A model generated the notes under the pieces. It ran no database searches. It worked only from the letters and a program-made list of their open reading frames with translations, and was not told where the DNA came from. Positions 1-8,200 of a stretch of DNA of 35,997 bases are shown here, piece by piece (within the stretch, counting starts at the first letter, position 1; each line of letters opens with the position of its first letter). The stretch spans positions 1 to 35,997 of the forward strand of contig JAIBAC010000012.1 of NCBI GenBank assembly GCA_019695375.1. The letters run 5' to 3'. A program made the position numbers and the translations under genes. Source of the DNA: Acidimicrobiia bacterium. Its GTDB lineage: Bacteria; Actinomycetota; Acidimicrobiia; UBA2766.

Positions 1-571
1 GCGCCCAAGCGGCGGGGTCGAAGAGGGTCGCGGTGAGCGTCAGTGGGTCGCCGTCTGGACGCGCGCTGAACGCGCTGCACTGCGCTGACGTCACGCCGAG
101 CGCCGACGCGGGAGCGGACTCGGGCGGGAGGTTCGCCGGCCTCAACCACACGCCCTCTCTCAGCTCGCGCAGACGACGCCGTGCCATCGCGGTGCGCAGG
201 GACGCCCGGTCGCGCGCCGACCGCCGCGGGTCCGTGACGACCTCGAAGGCCCAGCTGCCGTCCCACCGGAGCAGTCGCGGGTGAAGGCTCCAGTCCTGGA
301 AGGAACGCCGTTCCAGCAGCGGGCCGGCGAGGGCGTAGGAGCCCGCCTCGGATCGCAGTTCGCCGCCGGCCGTCATCCGGCTCAGAGCCACGCGTGCGGT
401 GCCGTCGCTGATCCCGAACAGTGCGCACCAGCGCACGATCGCGGAACCGGCCATCGCCGCACCAGGTGTGCCGAGGAGCAGGCTCGCGATCACGGATCGT
501 GTCGAGAGAGGTCGGGCATCGAGCTCGGCATCTGCACCGGCTGCAGACGGGCCCTTACGTGGTGGCGACAT
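1..571 (-). CDS. PaaX-like transcriptional regulator, C-terminus cut by window edge
   Basis: An open frame runs leftward from an ATG at 571-569 to the window edge with no stop (about 190 codons seen). The N-terminus reads TRSVIASLLLGTPGAAMAG, then a winged-helix-like region (FGISDGTARVALSRM, then GELRSEAGSYALAG and LLERRSFQD). This order, an N-terminal helix-turn-helix followed by a short basic wing and the 'R-x-x-x-Q' segment, is typical of the PaaX family, whose best-known member represses phenylacetate catabolism and responds to phenylacetyl-CoA. The ligand here cannot be inferred. It is divergent from the desaturase at 598 with only 26 bases between the starts, so it may control that gene and itself. 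The -10-like TACACT (587-582) lies 10 bases before the ATG. Confidence 0.8.
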   Translation of the reverse strand, partial: MSPPRKGPSAAGADAELDARPLSTRSVIASLLLGTPGAAMAGSAIVRWCALFGISDGTARVALSRMTAGGELRSEAGSYALAGPLLERRSFQDWSLHPRLLRWDGSWAFEVVTDPRRSARDRASLRTAMARRRLRELREGVWLRPANLPPESAPASALGVTSAQCSAFSARPDGDPLTLTATLFDPAAWA

Positions 572-581
572 CTGTGAATGC

Positions 582-591
582 AGTGTAACGT
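582..591. promoter_or_regulatory. Overlapping divergent -10 elements (shared TA)
   Basis: The decamer AGTGTAACGT contains TAACGT on the + strand (586-591), 6 bases before the desaturase ATG. On the - strand it contains TACACT (587-582), 10 bases before the regulator ATG. Both fit the TANNNT -10 pattern and share the central TA. Neither gene has a good Shine-Dalgarno. The element is therefore read as a bidirectional promoter giving a leaderless and a near-leaderless transcript. The assignment rests on pattern only. Confidence 0.5.
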
Positions 592-597
592 CGTGGG

Positions 598-1560
598 ATG
601 GCCGACTCCATGGTCCCCGCCGGAGACCTTCTCGTCGCCCCCGAATCGGACCTGATCCGCACAGACGGCAGACCGGGGCCGCAATGGCGCCACGAGCTGC
701 GCCGCATACCGAACCTCGCGAACGCCGCCTCCGTCGTCTTCCTGTACGTGCAGACCGCCGCCGTCGTCGCGGTCGCCGTCTGGCTCGACAACCCGCTCAC
801 GTGGTTGGTGGCGTTCGTGCTCATGGGCCGTGCCGTCGCTCAGTTCAACATGCTCATGCACGAAGCGGCGCACAGGCTCCTGTTCTCGAACAAGGCCGTC
901 AACGACTTCTGCGGCCGGTGGATCCTCGGGTACCCCGTGTTCGCGCCCACCGACCTGTACCGCCGCGGCCACATGGCACACCACCGCGAGGAGTTCGGAC
1001 CACAGGAGCCCGACATCGCGCTCTACCGCGGCTACCCGATCGCACGCGCGTCGATGCGGCGCAAGCTCCTGCGCGACGCGTCCGGGATCACGGGCCTCAA
1101 GCTCATGCGCGGCCTCATGGCCGGCCTCGTCTCCGGCAGCGCCGCCGTCCGCAAGGTGGCGTGGTCGATTCTCGCGACCCAGGCGGTGATCGCCGCCGTC
1201 TTCGCTCTCGCCGGTCACCCCTGGCTGTACCTGTTCCTGTGGTTGCTGCCGTACCTGACCGTCTGGCGCGTGCTCAACAGGCTGCGTTCGATCGCGGAGC
1301 ACGGCGGCATGGTGCGCTCCCGCGACCGCCGCGAGACGACCCATTCGGTACGCCAGCACGTGCCGGCGCGGTTCCTGATGGTGCCTTACCACCACGGCTG
1401 GCATCTCGCCCATCACGTCGATCCGGGTGTGCCGCATCGCAAGCTGCCGGCGCTGCACGAGGAGCTCGTGCGCAGCGGCTACGTTCAACCGGGGCTCGAG
1501 CACCGCTCGTACCCCGCGCTGTGGCGGCGTCTGGCGTCGGGGCGGTCTGACGGCGCCTGA
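598..1560 (+). CDS. Membrane fatty acid desaturase family protein
   Basis: This 320-residue protein belongs to the membrane di-iron desaturase/hydroxylase superfamily. The histidine boxes are visible: H88-E-A-A-H92, H125-M-A-H-H129, and a third cluster H265-H266-G-W-H269-L-A-H272-H273. Hydrophobic segments lie at about 43-80 and 190-220. The family inserts double bonds or hydroxyl groups into lipids using O2 and an electron donor; substrate and regiochemistry are not predictable here. The ATG at 598 is preceded by TAACGT at a 6-base gap and no Shine-Dalgarno, suggesting a leaderless start. The gene is followed after 26 bases by an FAD oxidoreductase on the same strand, which suggests a two-gene lipid or isoprenoid modification unit under the divergent PaaX-like regulator (inference). 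Confidence 0.88.
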   Translation: MADSMVPAGDLLVAPESDLIRTDGRPGPQWRHELRRIPNLANAASVVFLYVQTAAVVAVAVWLDNPLTWLVAFVLMGRAVAQFNMLMHEAAHRLLFSNKAVNDFCGRWILGYPVFAPTDLYRRGHMAHHREEFGPQEPDIALYRGYPIARASMRRKLLRDASGITGLKLMRGLMAGLVSGSAAVRKVAWSILATQAVIAAVFALAGHPWLYLFLWLLPYLTVWRVLNRLRSIAEHGGMVRSRDRRETTHSVRQHVPARFLMVPYHHGWHLAHHVDPGVPHRKLPALHEELVRSGYVQPGLEHRSYPALWRRLASGRSDGA

Positions 1561-1586
1561 CCACACGTTGCGTCACGAGGAGCCCA

Positions 1587-3008
1587 TTGGCACGAGTGGT
1601 TGTCATCGGCGGTGGTGTCGCCGGACTCGGTTGCGCACTCTGGCTCGCCCGCGCGGGCGTAGAGGTGACCGTCGTCGAGCGCGACCCGCTTCCGGACCAT
1701 CCCGACGTCGAGGCTGCCTTCGCCTCGCCCCGCCGCGGGGTCGCGCAGCTGCGTCACTCCCACGCGTTCCTCGCGCGGCTCCGCAACCTGCTCCGCGATC
1801 GTGCTCCAGACGTCCTCGCCGGCCTGCTGGCAGCCGGTGCCACCGAGCTGCGCTTCACGGAGAACATGCCGCCCGGCATCGAGGACCGCGCCGCCCGCGC
1901 CGGCGACACGGATCTCGTGGCACTCGCCTGCCGCCGTGCCACCTTCGACTGGGTGCTGCTGCGCGCGGCACGCGCGTCCGGAGCCGACATCCGCGACGCC
2001 ACCGCGGCCACCGGGCTCGTGCTCGAACACCTTCCCACCGGGCCGCCGCGAGTCCGAGGGGTCCACGTCTCGGGACCCGGCGGCGACGCGACGCTGCGCG
2101 CCGGCATCGTCGTCGACGCCGCCGGGAACCGGTCGGCGGTGTCGCGCTGGCTCGTCGACGCCGGCGCCGCCGAGCCGCCGGCGCGGTCCGAGGACTGCGG
2201 CATCGTCTACCTCTCGCGGTTCTGGCGGCTCTACGACGGCGGCACCCCCCGGATCGACGGCCCGATCGGGGGCGACCTCGGCTACCTGAAGTACGGCGTC
2301 TTCGTCGCGGACAACGCGACGTTCTCTGTCACGCTCGCCGTCCCCACCGAGGATGCCGAACTGCGCGGCCTGCTCCGCAGCAGCCGCGGCTTCGACGCCG
2401 CCGCCACTGCACTTCGGCACACGGCGCCGTGGATGGTCCCCGGCCGCGCAGCCCCACTGACGGACGTCGCGGTCATGGCCGGCCTCCGCAGCGTCCACCG
2501 CCACCTCGTGCGCGACGGCGCGCCGCTCGCACTCGGGCTCTGCTCGATCGGCGACAGCGCCGTGCGCACGAACCCGCTCTACGGTCGTGGCTGCTCGCTC
2601 GCGCTGGTCCAGGCCGCCGCGGTGGCCGACATCGTGGCGGCGGGAACGCCCGTCGAGGCCCTCACCGGGGCGGTCGAGGACGTCACCGACGCCGAGGTCG
2701 CCCCCTGGTTCGAGGCGTCCGTCGAGCAGGACCGCATGTCGCGGGCTGCACGCGAGGGCGAGCAGGCCGCCACGGTGTACGAGTCGATCCTCACCGACGG
2801 CTTGCTCCCGGCCGTCCGCAGCGACGCCACCGTGTTCAGGGCGTTCCTGCGCGGCTTCAACCTGCTCGACCCGCCCAGCACCCTCCTCGCGGACCCCGAT
2901 CTCATGGCCCGGGTCACCGCCACATGGAACGCCCGCGGCGAACGGCCACCCGAGCCGCCGCTGGGGCCACCACGCGACGAGCTCCTCGGCATGGTCCGAT
3001 CGGCCTAG
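1587..3008 (+). CDS. FAD-dependent oxidoreductase (monooxygenase/geranylgeranyl reductase-like)
   Basis: This 473-residue flavoprotein opens with the dinucleotide-binding motif VVVIGGGVAGLGCALWLARA followed by VEVTVVERD, whose terminal acidic residue should bind the FAD ribose. A second FAD motif, GLCSIGDSAVRTNP (G322-D323), is near residue 320, and the segment LYGRGCSLALVQA follows it. This layout is that of the para-hydroxybenzoate hydroxylase/geranylgeranyl reductase superfamily, including FAD halogenase-like members. No tryptophan halogenase WxWxIP motif was seen. The start is TTG at 1587, supported by CGAGGAG 5 bases upstream. It probably shares a transcript with the desaturase. Substrate unknown. 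Confidence 0.85.
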   Translation: MARVVVIGGGVAGLGCALWLARAGVEVTVVERDPLPDHPDVEAAFASPRRGVAQLRHSHAFLARLRNLLRDRAPDVLAGLLAAGATELRFTENMPPGIEDRAARAGDTDLVALACRRATFDWVLLRAARASGADIRDATAATGLVLEHLPTGPPRVRGVHVSGPGGDATLRAGIVVDAAGNRSAVSRWLVDAGAAEPPARSEDCGIVYLSRFWRLYDGGTPRIDGPIGGDLGYLKYGVFVADNATFSVTLAVPTEDAELRGLLRSSRGFDAAATALRHTAPWMVPGRAAPLTDVAVMAGLRSVHRHLVRDGAPLALGLCSIGDSAVRTNPLYGRGCSLALVQAAAVADIVAAGTPVEALTGAVEDVTDAEVAPWFEASVEQDRMSRAAREGEQAATVYESILTDGLLPAVRSDATVFRAFLRGFNLLDPPSTLLADPDLMARVTATWNARGERPPEPPLGPPRDELLGMVRSA

Positions 3009-3070
3009 GCCGATCGACGTAATCTTGCGCGATCTCGGCGTTTTCGGCCCCACGGCCGCCGCCGTCGTGA

Positions 3071-3146
3071 TATCTTCGACAAGTACCCCGAACGGGCAAG
3101 AAGCGGAGACCGGCAACGGGAGCCGCCGACGGTCAGTTCGGGGTAC
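3071..3146 (+). ncRNA. Candidate small structured RNA with its own -10 element
   Basis: A perfect 11-bp inverted repeat, GTACCCCGAAC (3083-3093) and GTTCGGGGTAC (3136-3146), closes a 64-base element. TATCTT at 3071-3076 fits a -10 box and would put the transcription start at 3083, the first base of the 5' arm. Inside, GACCG (3108-3112) can pair with CGGTC (3130-3134), leaving a purine-rich asymmetric bulge at 3094-3107. Two more hairpins follow (3168-3185 and 3231-3260), so a longer RNA is possible. It matches no riboswitch or housekeeping RNA consensus that I recognise. No clear -35 or U-tract terminator is visible. The RNA call is inference from geometry. Confidence 0.4.
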
Positions 3147-3167
3147 GACGCGTCTCGGGCCAAATGT

Positions 3168-3260
3168 GCAGGTCAGGCAACCTGCGCCTCCTCCCCGGCC
3201 CCCATCGTCGGCTGCCGTCGCTGCGCCTCGCGTCTTGTGCACGCCACCGCAGACAAGACG
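3168..3260. repeat. Two further hairpin-forming inverted repeats in the same gap
   Basis: GCAGGT (3168-3173) pairs with ACCTGC (3180-3185) across a 6-base loop. CGTCTTGT (3231-3238) pairs perfectly with ACAAGACG (3253-3260) across 14 bases. They lie between the end of the FAD oxidoreductase gene (+) and the end of the DUF2752 gene (-). They may be terminators for either gene or 3' domains of the candidate RNA. No T-tract is present. Together with 3083-3146 they account for most of the structure in the 291-base gene-free stretch 3009-3299; no convincing ORF was seen there. Confidence 0.4.
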
Positions 3261-3299
3261 GCGCGGCGACACCCCCGGCGACGACGACGGATCCGTCGA

Positions 3300-3734
3300 T
3301 CAGAGGAAGCCGAAGCGCACGAGCTGATAAGTCCACGACGCAGCGACCACGACGGCGAGCGCCGCGTAGGCCACCACCGCCGCACCGCCACGCGGACGCA
3401 GACCCGAGAGGCGGCGCCCGCTCACCAGCAGCGCCACGAGCACGATCACCGCGACCACGCAGCCGGCGAAGAGCACCGGCCCCGCAGGTGATGCAGAGGC
3501 TGCCGCACCGAGATGGCCGCCCGCGAGCTCGGTGAAGCTCGTGGTCAGCCCGCAGGCAGGACACGGAACACCGGTGAGAATGCGCAGCGGACACAGCACC
3601 GGGCCGTCGACGGCGTGGCCGCCACCGAGGCCGGCGAGCACGAACGCGGCGCTGACGCTGCCGCCGCAGAGGGCGAGGATCGCCTTCTGGGACCGCCGGT
3701 CGGTGCCAGATGCCGCCACGAGCGAAGGGACCAC
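3300..3734 (-). CDS. DUF2752 family membrane protein
   Basis: This 144-residue protein has the DUF2752 signature CPLRILTGVPCPACGLTTSF (C48, C58, C61) between hydrophobic segments. Predicted membrane helices lie at about 17-36, 82-103 and 117-138. Function is unknown for the family; the paired cysteines suggest metal binding or redox activity. The GTG at 3734 is preceded on the - strand by TAGGGT at a 6-base gap, again suggesting a leaderless start. It is divergent from the DUF2203 gene. Confidence 0.82.
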   Translation of the reverse strand: MVPSLVAASGTDRRSQKAILALCGGSVSAAFVLAGLGGGHAVDGPVLCPLRILTGVPCPACGLTTSFTELAGGHLGAAASASPAGPVLFAGCVVAVIVLVALLVSGRRLSGLRPRGGAAVVAYAALAVVVAASWTYQLVRFGFL

Positions 3735-3740
3735 GCTGAG

Positions 3741-3768
3741 ACCCTACCGGCGCCCGCACCGGTACGCT
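3741..3768. promoter_or_regulatory. Back-to-back -10 elements for DUF2752 and DUF2203 genes
   Basis: On the - strand TAGGGT (3746-3741) lies 6 bases before the GTG at 3734. On the + strand TACGCT (3763-3768) lies 7 bases before the GTG at 3776. Neither start has a Shine-Dalgarno. The 16 bases between the -10 boxes contain CCGG at both ends. Both genes are read as leaderless; this is pattern-based inference. Confidence 0.5.
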
Positions 3769-3775
3769 TCAACAC

Positions 3776-4084
3776 GTGGACGGCGACCGCTGCTACACCC
3801 TGGAGGAGGCAACGGCACTCCTGCCGGAGATCCGCCGCCTCGTCGCCGTCCTGCAAGGCGAGCACGCCAAGGGCGCGAACGGCTCGCGTCCGCCCTCGCC
3901 CGAGGAGGTGCTCGCCCGCCTCGAGGAGCTGCAGGTGCCGCTGCGCGACATCCGCCTCGGCCTCGTCGACTTCCCCCACGAACGCGACGGCCGGCGCGTG
4001 TGGCTCTGCTGGATGACCGACGAGGACGTGATCGGCTTCTGGCACGAGACCGACGAAGGCGCCTCGAGGCGCAAGCCCCTGTGA
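3776..4084 (+). CDS. DUF2203 family protein
   Basis: This 102-residue acidic cytosolic protein matches the DUF2203 pattern. It begins CYTLEEATALLPEIRRLV, and the C-terminal half contains DIRLGLVDFPHERDGRRVWL, then CWMTDEDVIGFWHETDEG, and ends RRKPL. Length is normal for the family, whose function is unknown. GTG start at 3776, with TACGCT 7 bases upstream and no ribosome binding site. The aldo/keto reductase gene follows 25 bases after the stop, so they probably share a transcript. Confidence 0.85.
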   Translation: MDGDRCYTLEEATALLPEIRRLVAVLQGEHAKGANGSRPPSPEEVLARLEELQVPLRDIRLGLVDFPHERDGRRVWLCWMTDEDVIGFWHETDEGASRRKPL

Positions 4085-4109
4085 GACCGAGGCGCGAAGG
4101 AGCAACGGC

Positions 4110-5075
4110 ATGAGGTATCGCAACGTGGGCCGCTGGGGGCTGAAGGTGTCGGCGGTGGGCCTCGGATCGTGGCTGACCTACGGGGGCTCCGTCGACGACG
4201 ATGCCGCCAAGGCGTGCATCTGGCGTGCATACGACCAGGGTGTCACCTTCTTCGACACGGCCAACGTCTACATGCGCGGTGGCGCCGAGACGGTCATGGG
4301 CGAGGCGCTGTCGCAGTTCGAGCGCAGCTCGTTCGTGCTCGCGACCAAGGTCTTCTTCCCGATGGGTGACGGCCCGCTCGACTCGGGACTCTCGCGCAAG
4401 CACGTCATCGAGCAGTGCCACGCGTCACTGGCGCGCCTCGGGACCGACTACGTCGACCTGTACCAGTGCCACCGCTACGACACGGCGACCCCCCTCGAGG
4501 AGACCTGCCGTGCCATGGACGACCTGATCCGCCGCGGCGACATCCTGTACTGGGGCACGTCGGAGTGGAGTGCGGACCAGATCGCGCACGCCGTCGACCT
4601 GTGCCGCGGCGCCGGATGGAGCGAACCGGTCAGCAACCAACCCCAGTACTCGGCCCTCACGCGCCGCATCGAGAAGCGGGTGCTTCCCACATGCGCCGAG
4701 TACGGCCTCGGCAACGTCGTCTTCTCGCCCCTCGCCCAGGGGATCCTGACGGGCAAGTACCGCGCCGTGGACGACATCCCGCCCGACAGCCCGGCGGCCG
4801 GCAGCGACGCAGCGTGGATGCGACCCCTCATGAAGCCCGAGGTCCTCGACGCCGTCAACGGCCTCCACCGCGTCGCCGCCGACGCGGGCTGCACGGTGGC
4901 CCAGCTCGCTCTCGCCTGGTGCCTGCGCCTCGACGCGGTCTCGAGCGTGATCGTCGGGGCCACCAAGACCGAGCACGTCGACGACAACGTCGGCGCCGCC
5001 GACCTCGATCTGGCCCCGGACGTCCTCGCAGCCGTCGAAGCGGCCCTCGCCCCCGTCGCTTCGGCCTCGACCTGA
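4110..5075 (+). CDS. Aldo/keto reductase
   Basis: This 321-residue protein is of the AKR superfamily (TIM barrel, NADPH-dependent carbonyl reduction), closest in style to the Kv-beta/YghZ-like group. The catalytic tetrad is complete: D49 in FFDTANVY, Y54, K80 in LATKVFF and H121 in LYQCHRYD. The cofactor region near the C-terminus reads SSVIVGATKTEHVDDNV, a family hallmark. AAGGAG lies a few bases before the ATG at 4110. It sits downstream of the DUF2203 gene. The physiological substrate cannot be predicted. Confidence 0.92.
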   Translation: MRYRNVGRWGLKVSAVGLGSWLTYGGSVDDDAAKACIWRAYDQGVTFFDTANVYMRGGAETVMGEALSQFERSSFVLATKVFFPMGDGPLDSGLSRKHVIEQCHASLARLGTDYVDLYQCHRYDTATPLEETCRAMDDLIRRGDILYWGTSEWSADQIAHAVDLCRGAGWSEPVSNQPQYSALTRRIEKRVLPTCAEYGLGNVVFSPLAQGILTGKYRAVDDIPPDSPAAGSDAAWMRPLMKPEVLDAVNGLHRVAADAGCTVAQLALAWCLRLDAVSSVIVGATKTEHVDDNVGAADLDLAPDVLAAVEAALAPVASAST

Positions 5076-5270
5076 ACCAGAGGTCGAAGCCTGAGGCGGG
5101 GTTCGACCGGTGCGCGAGTCCCAGAAACAGGCATTGGCGCGGCCGCGTCGGCGCGGTCTGAGAGGATCGGCCCCATCCGTGGTCGAAACTTCCCGAAACT
5201 CCCCGTGCGCACACGCGCCCTCTGGTCTCGGCCGTTGTCCGAGGCCGGTCTCCAGTGCTGGGAGGCACCC
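5076..5270 (+). other. Intergenic region before the PKD protein gene
   Basis: This 195-base gap has one 7-bp inverted repeat, GGTCGAA (5082-5088) and TTCGACC (5102-5108), just after the reductase stop; it may act as a terminator although no T-run follows. Upstream of the next gene GGAGG at 5261-5265 is placed 5 bases before GTG 5271. No promoter could be assigned with confidence. Confidence 0.35.
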
Positions 5271-8200
5271 GTGAGATCTCGCCGGTTGACAGCCCTATTG
5301 ACGGCAACCGCGCTCGGCGCCGCGATCGTGGTCGCGCTGCCGAACGCCGCGTCTGCGGTGAACCCGCCGCAGCAGTGGCGGAGCCCCAAGAGCGCGGGAA
5401 CGGCCTTCACCAAGGACTCCAACGTGCTCACGCCCGCGTTCGGCGCGAACCTGTTGAGCACCAACGGGAGCTGGTTCACGTTCCTGAACCTCGACTTCTC
5501 CGACATCGGCACGGGCAAGATCTGGCAGCACCAGAGCGGTACGACGTCGAGCACCATGATCTCCAAGCCGCTCCTGCAGCGCGACTCCGGCGACGTCAAC
5601 GGCAACCCACTCGGCGTGCGCTCCGACTCGTCCAACTCGGGCAGGAACTCCTTCACCTACGTCGCGACGAGCACGCAGAGCGTCGAGGTCGCCCAGACCG
5701 GCTGCGGCACGTACGGCTGGTGCTTCCCCGAGTACAGCAACAACTACATCAACGAGATGGGCCAGGGCGTCGACGACACCGGCCGCTACATGCTCTGGGG
5801 TTCGGGTCTCGACGCCTTGAACACGAACGGAACTCCGAACGACCCCGCGGACGACTTCCCCATCGGCGGGATGCTGCTGCGCATGGACAACACCAGCGTC
5901 TGCACGAGCACCAACCCCGCCTTCTGCCGGAGGTCTGTCCAGATCGCAGGCCCGAACTTCCCGGCCGGCCAGCTGATCGGCGGCGTCACGTCGTCGGGGT
6001 TCGCGTCGACCGGTGCCGGCAACGTCTACTACAGCCAGTACACCGACGCCTCGAGCCAGACCCAGAAGCTGCGCTACCAGGCGACCGTCGCGGTCAACCA
6101 GCAGGGCACCGAGATCGCGCTGCCGGCGCCGTTCGACGTGACGCCGTACCCGACGGGCCTCAGCATCCACGTCATCGACGTGAGCGCCAACGGCAACTAC
6201 CTCCTCTTCGGTGTCGTCGACGAATCGGGCGCGATCGACGGGGGAACGGCGCACTACTACGTGCGCAAGAACACGGCACCCGTGGAGTTCCGTGAGCCGC
6301 CTGCCGCACCCGCGGGCCAGCCCGCCTTCGTGCCCACGTCGGTGGACAACAACGGCAACATCGGGGTCTCCCAGACGGCCACCAACTCGACCCCGATCGA
6401 GCCCAAGGTGATCAAGTGGGACGGCAACATCTGGCCCGTCGGCCCCGCCGAGGACCGCACCGCCCACGCGGGCGTGTCGTTCACGACGGTCTCCGGCGAC
6501 GGGACCACAGTCGCGTATCCGACGGCGCTGCCGGTGGAAGCGGGCGACACAAACGGAGTCGACGACTTCGCGTCGGTGCTGATGGCCGACGTGCCGACGC
6601 CGCCGTCGGGCACGGCACCCACCGCCAACGGAGGCCCCGACAAGTCCGTCGCCGAGGGCGCGAACGTGACGATCGACGCGTCGGCGTCGTCGTCCAACGA
6701 CGCCGGCCAGCCGATCCTGAAGTACCGCTTCGACCTCGACAACGACTCCACCATCGACCAGGAGGGGACGAAGGCGACCTTCGCCTTCAACGCCGGTGAC
6801 GGGCCCGCCACCCGGGTCGTCGGTGTCAGCGTCGTCGACCCCGACGGCACCTCGCCCGTCGTGCCCGTCACCGTCACGGTGAACAACGTCGCCCCCGTGG
6901 TGAGCGGCGCCAACGTCAACCCCCGCAGCGGCACCGTCGGGACCACGCCCTTCACGTACTCGGTCGCCTCGATCGTCGACGCCGGCGGCGACCCGGTGAC
7001 CGTGGACTGGGACGTCGACCGTGACGGCGACGTCGACTTCACGGGAGCGACGCCGGCCCCGTACGTGTTCCCGACATCGGGCACCTTCATCGGCAACGTC
7101 AAGGTCACCGACAAGGACGGTGCGTCGGCGACGGTGTCGCTGCCCACGGTCACCGTCAGCGGCGTCGCCGGCAACCTGCCGACCGCGAACCCCGGCCCGG
7201 ACCAGACCGTCAGCGAGGGCGCCACCGTCACGATCGACGCGTCCGCGTCGTCGGCGAACGACAGCGGTCAGTCGATCGGCACCTACATCTTCGACAAGGG
7301 CCGCGACGGTGTCGACCAGTCGGGCGCGAGCGCTACCTACACGTTCACGGCGCCGAACGGTCCCGCGAGCGTCGAGGTCGGAGTCAGGGTCGTCGACCCC
7401 GACGGCACCTCGCCCGAGGCGGTCGCCACGATCACGGTCGACAACGCCGCTCCCGTCATCACCGGTGCGACCGTGAACCCGACGGCGGGAACCACCAACT
7501 CGACCGCCTTCAACTACTCGACCACGTCGGTGACCGACCCCGGCGGCGACGCCTTCACGGTCACGTGGGACTTCGACGGTGACGGCAGCACCGACTTCAC
7601 GGGCACCAACCCGCCGCCGCACACGTTCCCGACGGCCGGCACCTACTCAGGCACGGTCACGGCGACCGACGTGCAGGGAGCATCGACCACCGTGGCGTTG
7701 CCGGCGGTCAGCGTCACCGACTCGCCCCCGGCAGGCAACCTGCCGACCGCGAGCGCGGGTGGTGACCAGAGCGTGGACGAGGGCTCGACGGTGACCGTGG
7801 ACGCGTCGGCGTCGTCGGCGAACGACGCGGGCCAGTCGATCAGCGAGTACCGCTTCGACGTCGGCAACGACGGTTCGATCGAGCAGCAGGGGCCGGCGGC
7901 GACGTTCGCGTTCGCCGCCGGTGACGGTCCCGCGACCAGGGTCGTGGCCGTCACTGTCGTCGACGCCGACGCAACCTCGGCACCAGCGACCGCCACGATC
8001 ACCGTGAACAACGTGGCGCCGGTCCTCGGCAGCGCCACGGTCTCGCCCACCACCGGCCTCGCCGACGACACCGTCTTCACGTTCACGGCCACCGGCGTGA
8101 CCGACGCCGGCGGCGACCCCGTCACCGTCACGTGGGACGTCGACGACAACGGGACCACCGATGCGACAGGGCTCGTCACGACCAGGACCCTCGGGATCGG

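Noticed and set aside
3083-3146. SRP 4.5S RNA or a known riboswitch
   Set aside because: The conserved SRP apical loop sequence is missing, and none of the glycine, SAM, c-di-AMP, cobalamin or TPP core motifs is present. The gene downstream on that strand is too far away and opposite.
5082-5130. tRNA-like T-loop (GGTTCGACC-like text) after the aldo/keto reductase gene
   Set aside because: The flanking bases do not form a T-stem or acceptor stem, and no D-arm or anticodon arm lies upstream at the right distance.
5295-7622. A 775-codon open frame on the - strand opposite the PKD gene
   Set aside because: It reads as arginine/valine-rich low-complexity sequence with no recognisable domain, as expected antisense to a GC-rich repetitive gene.
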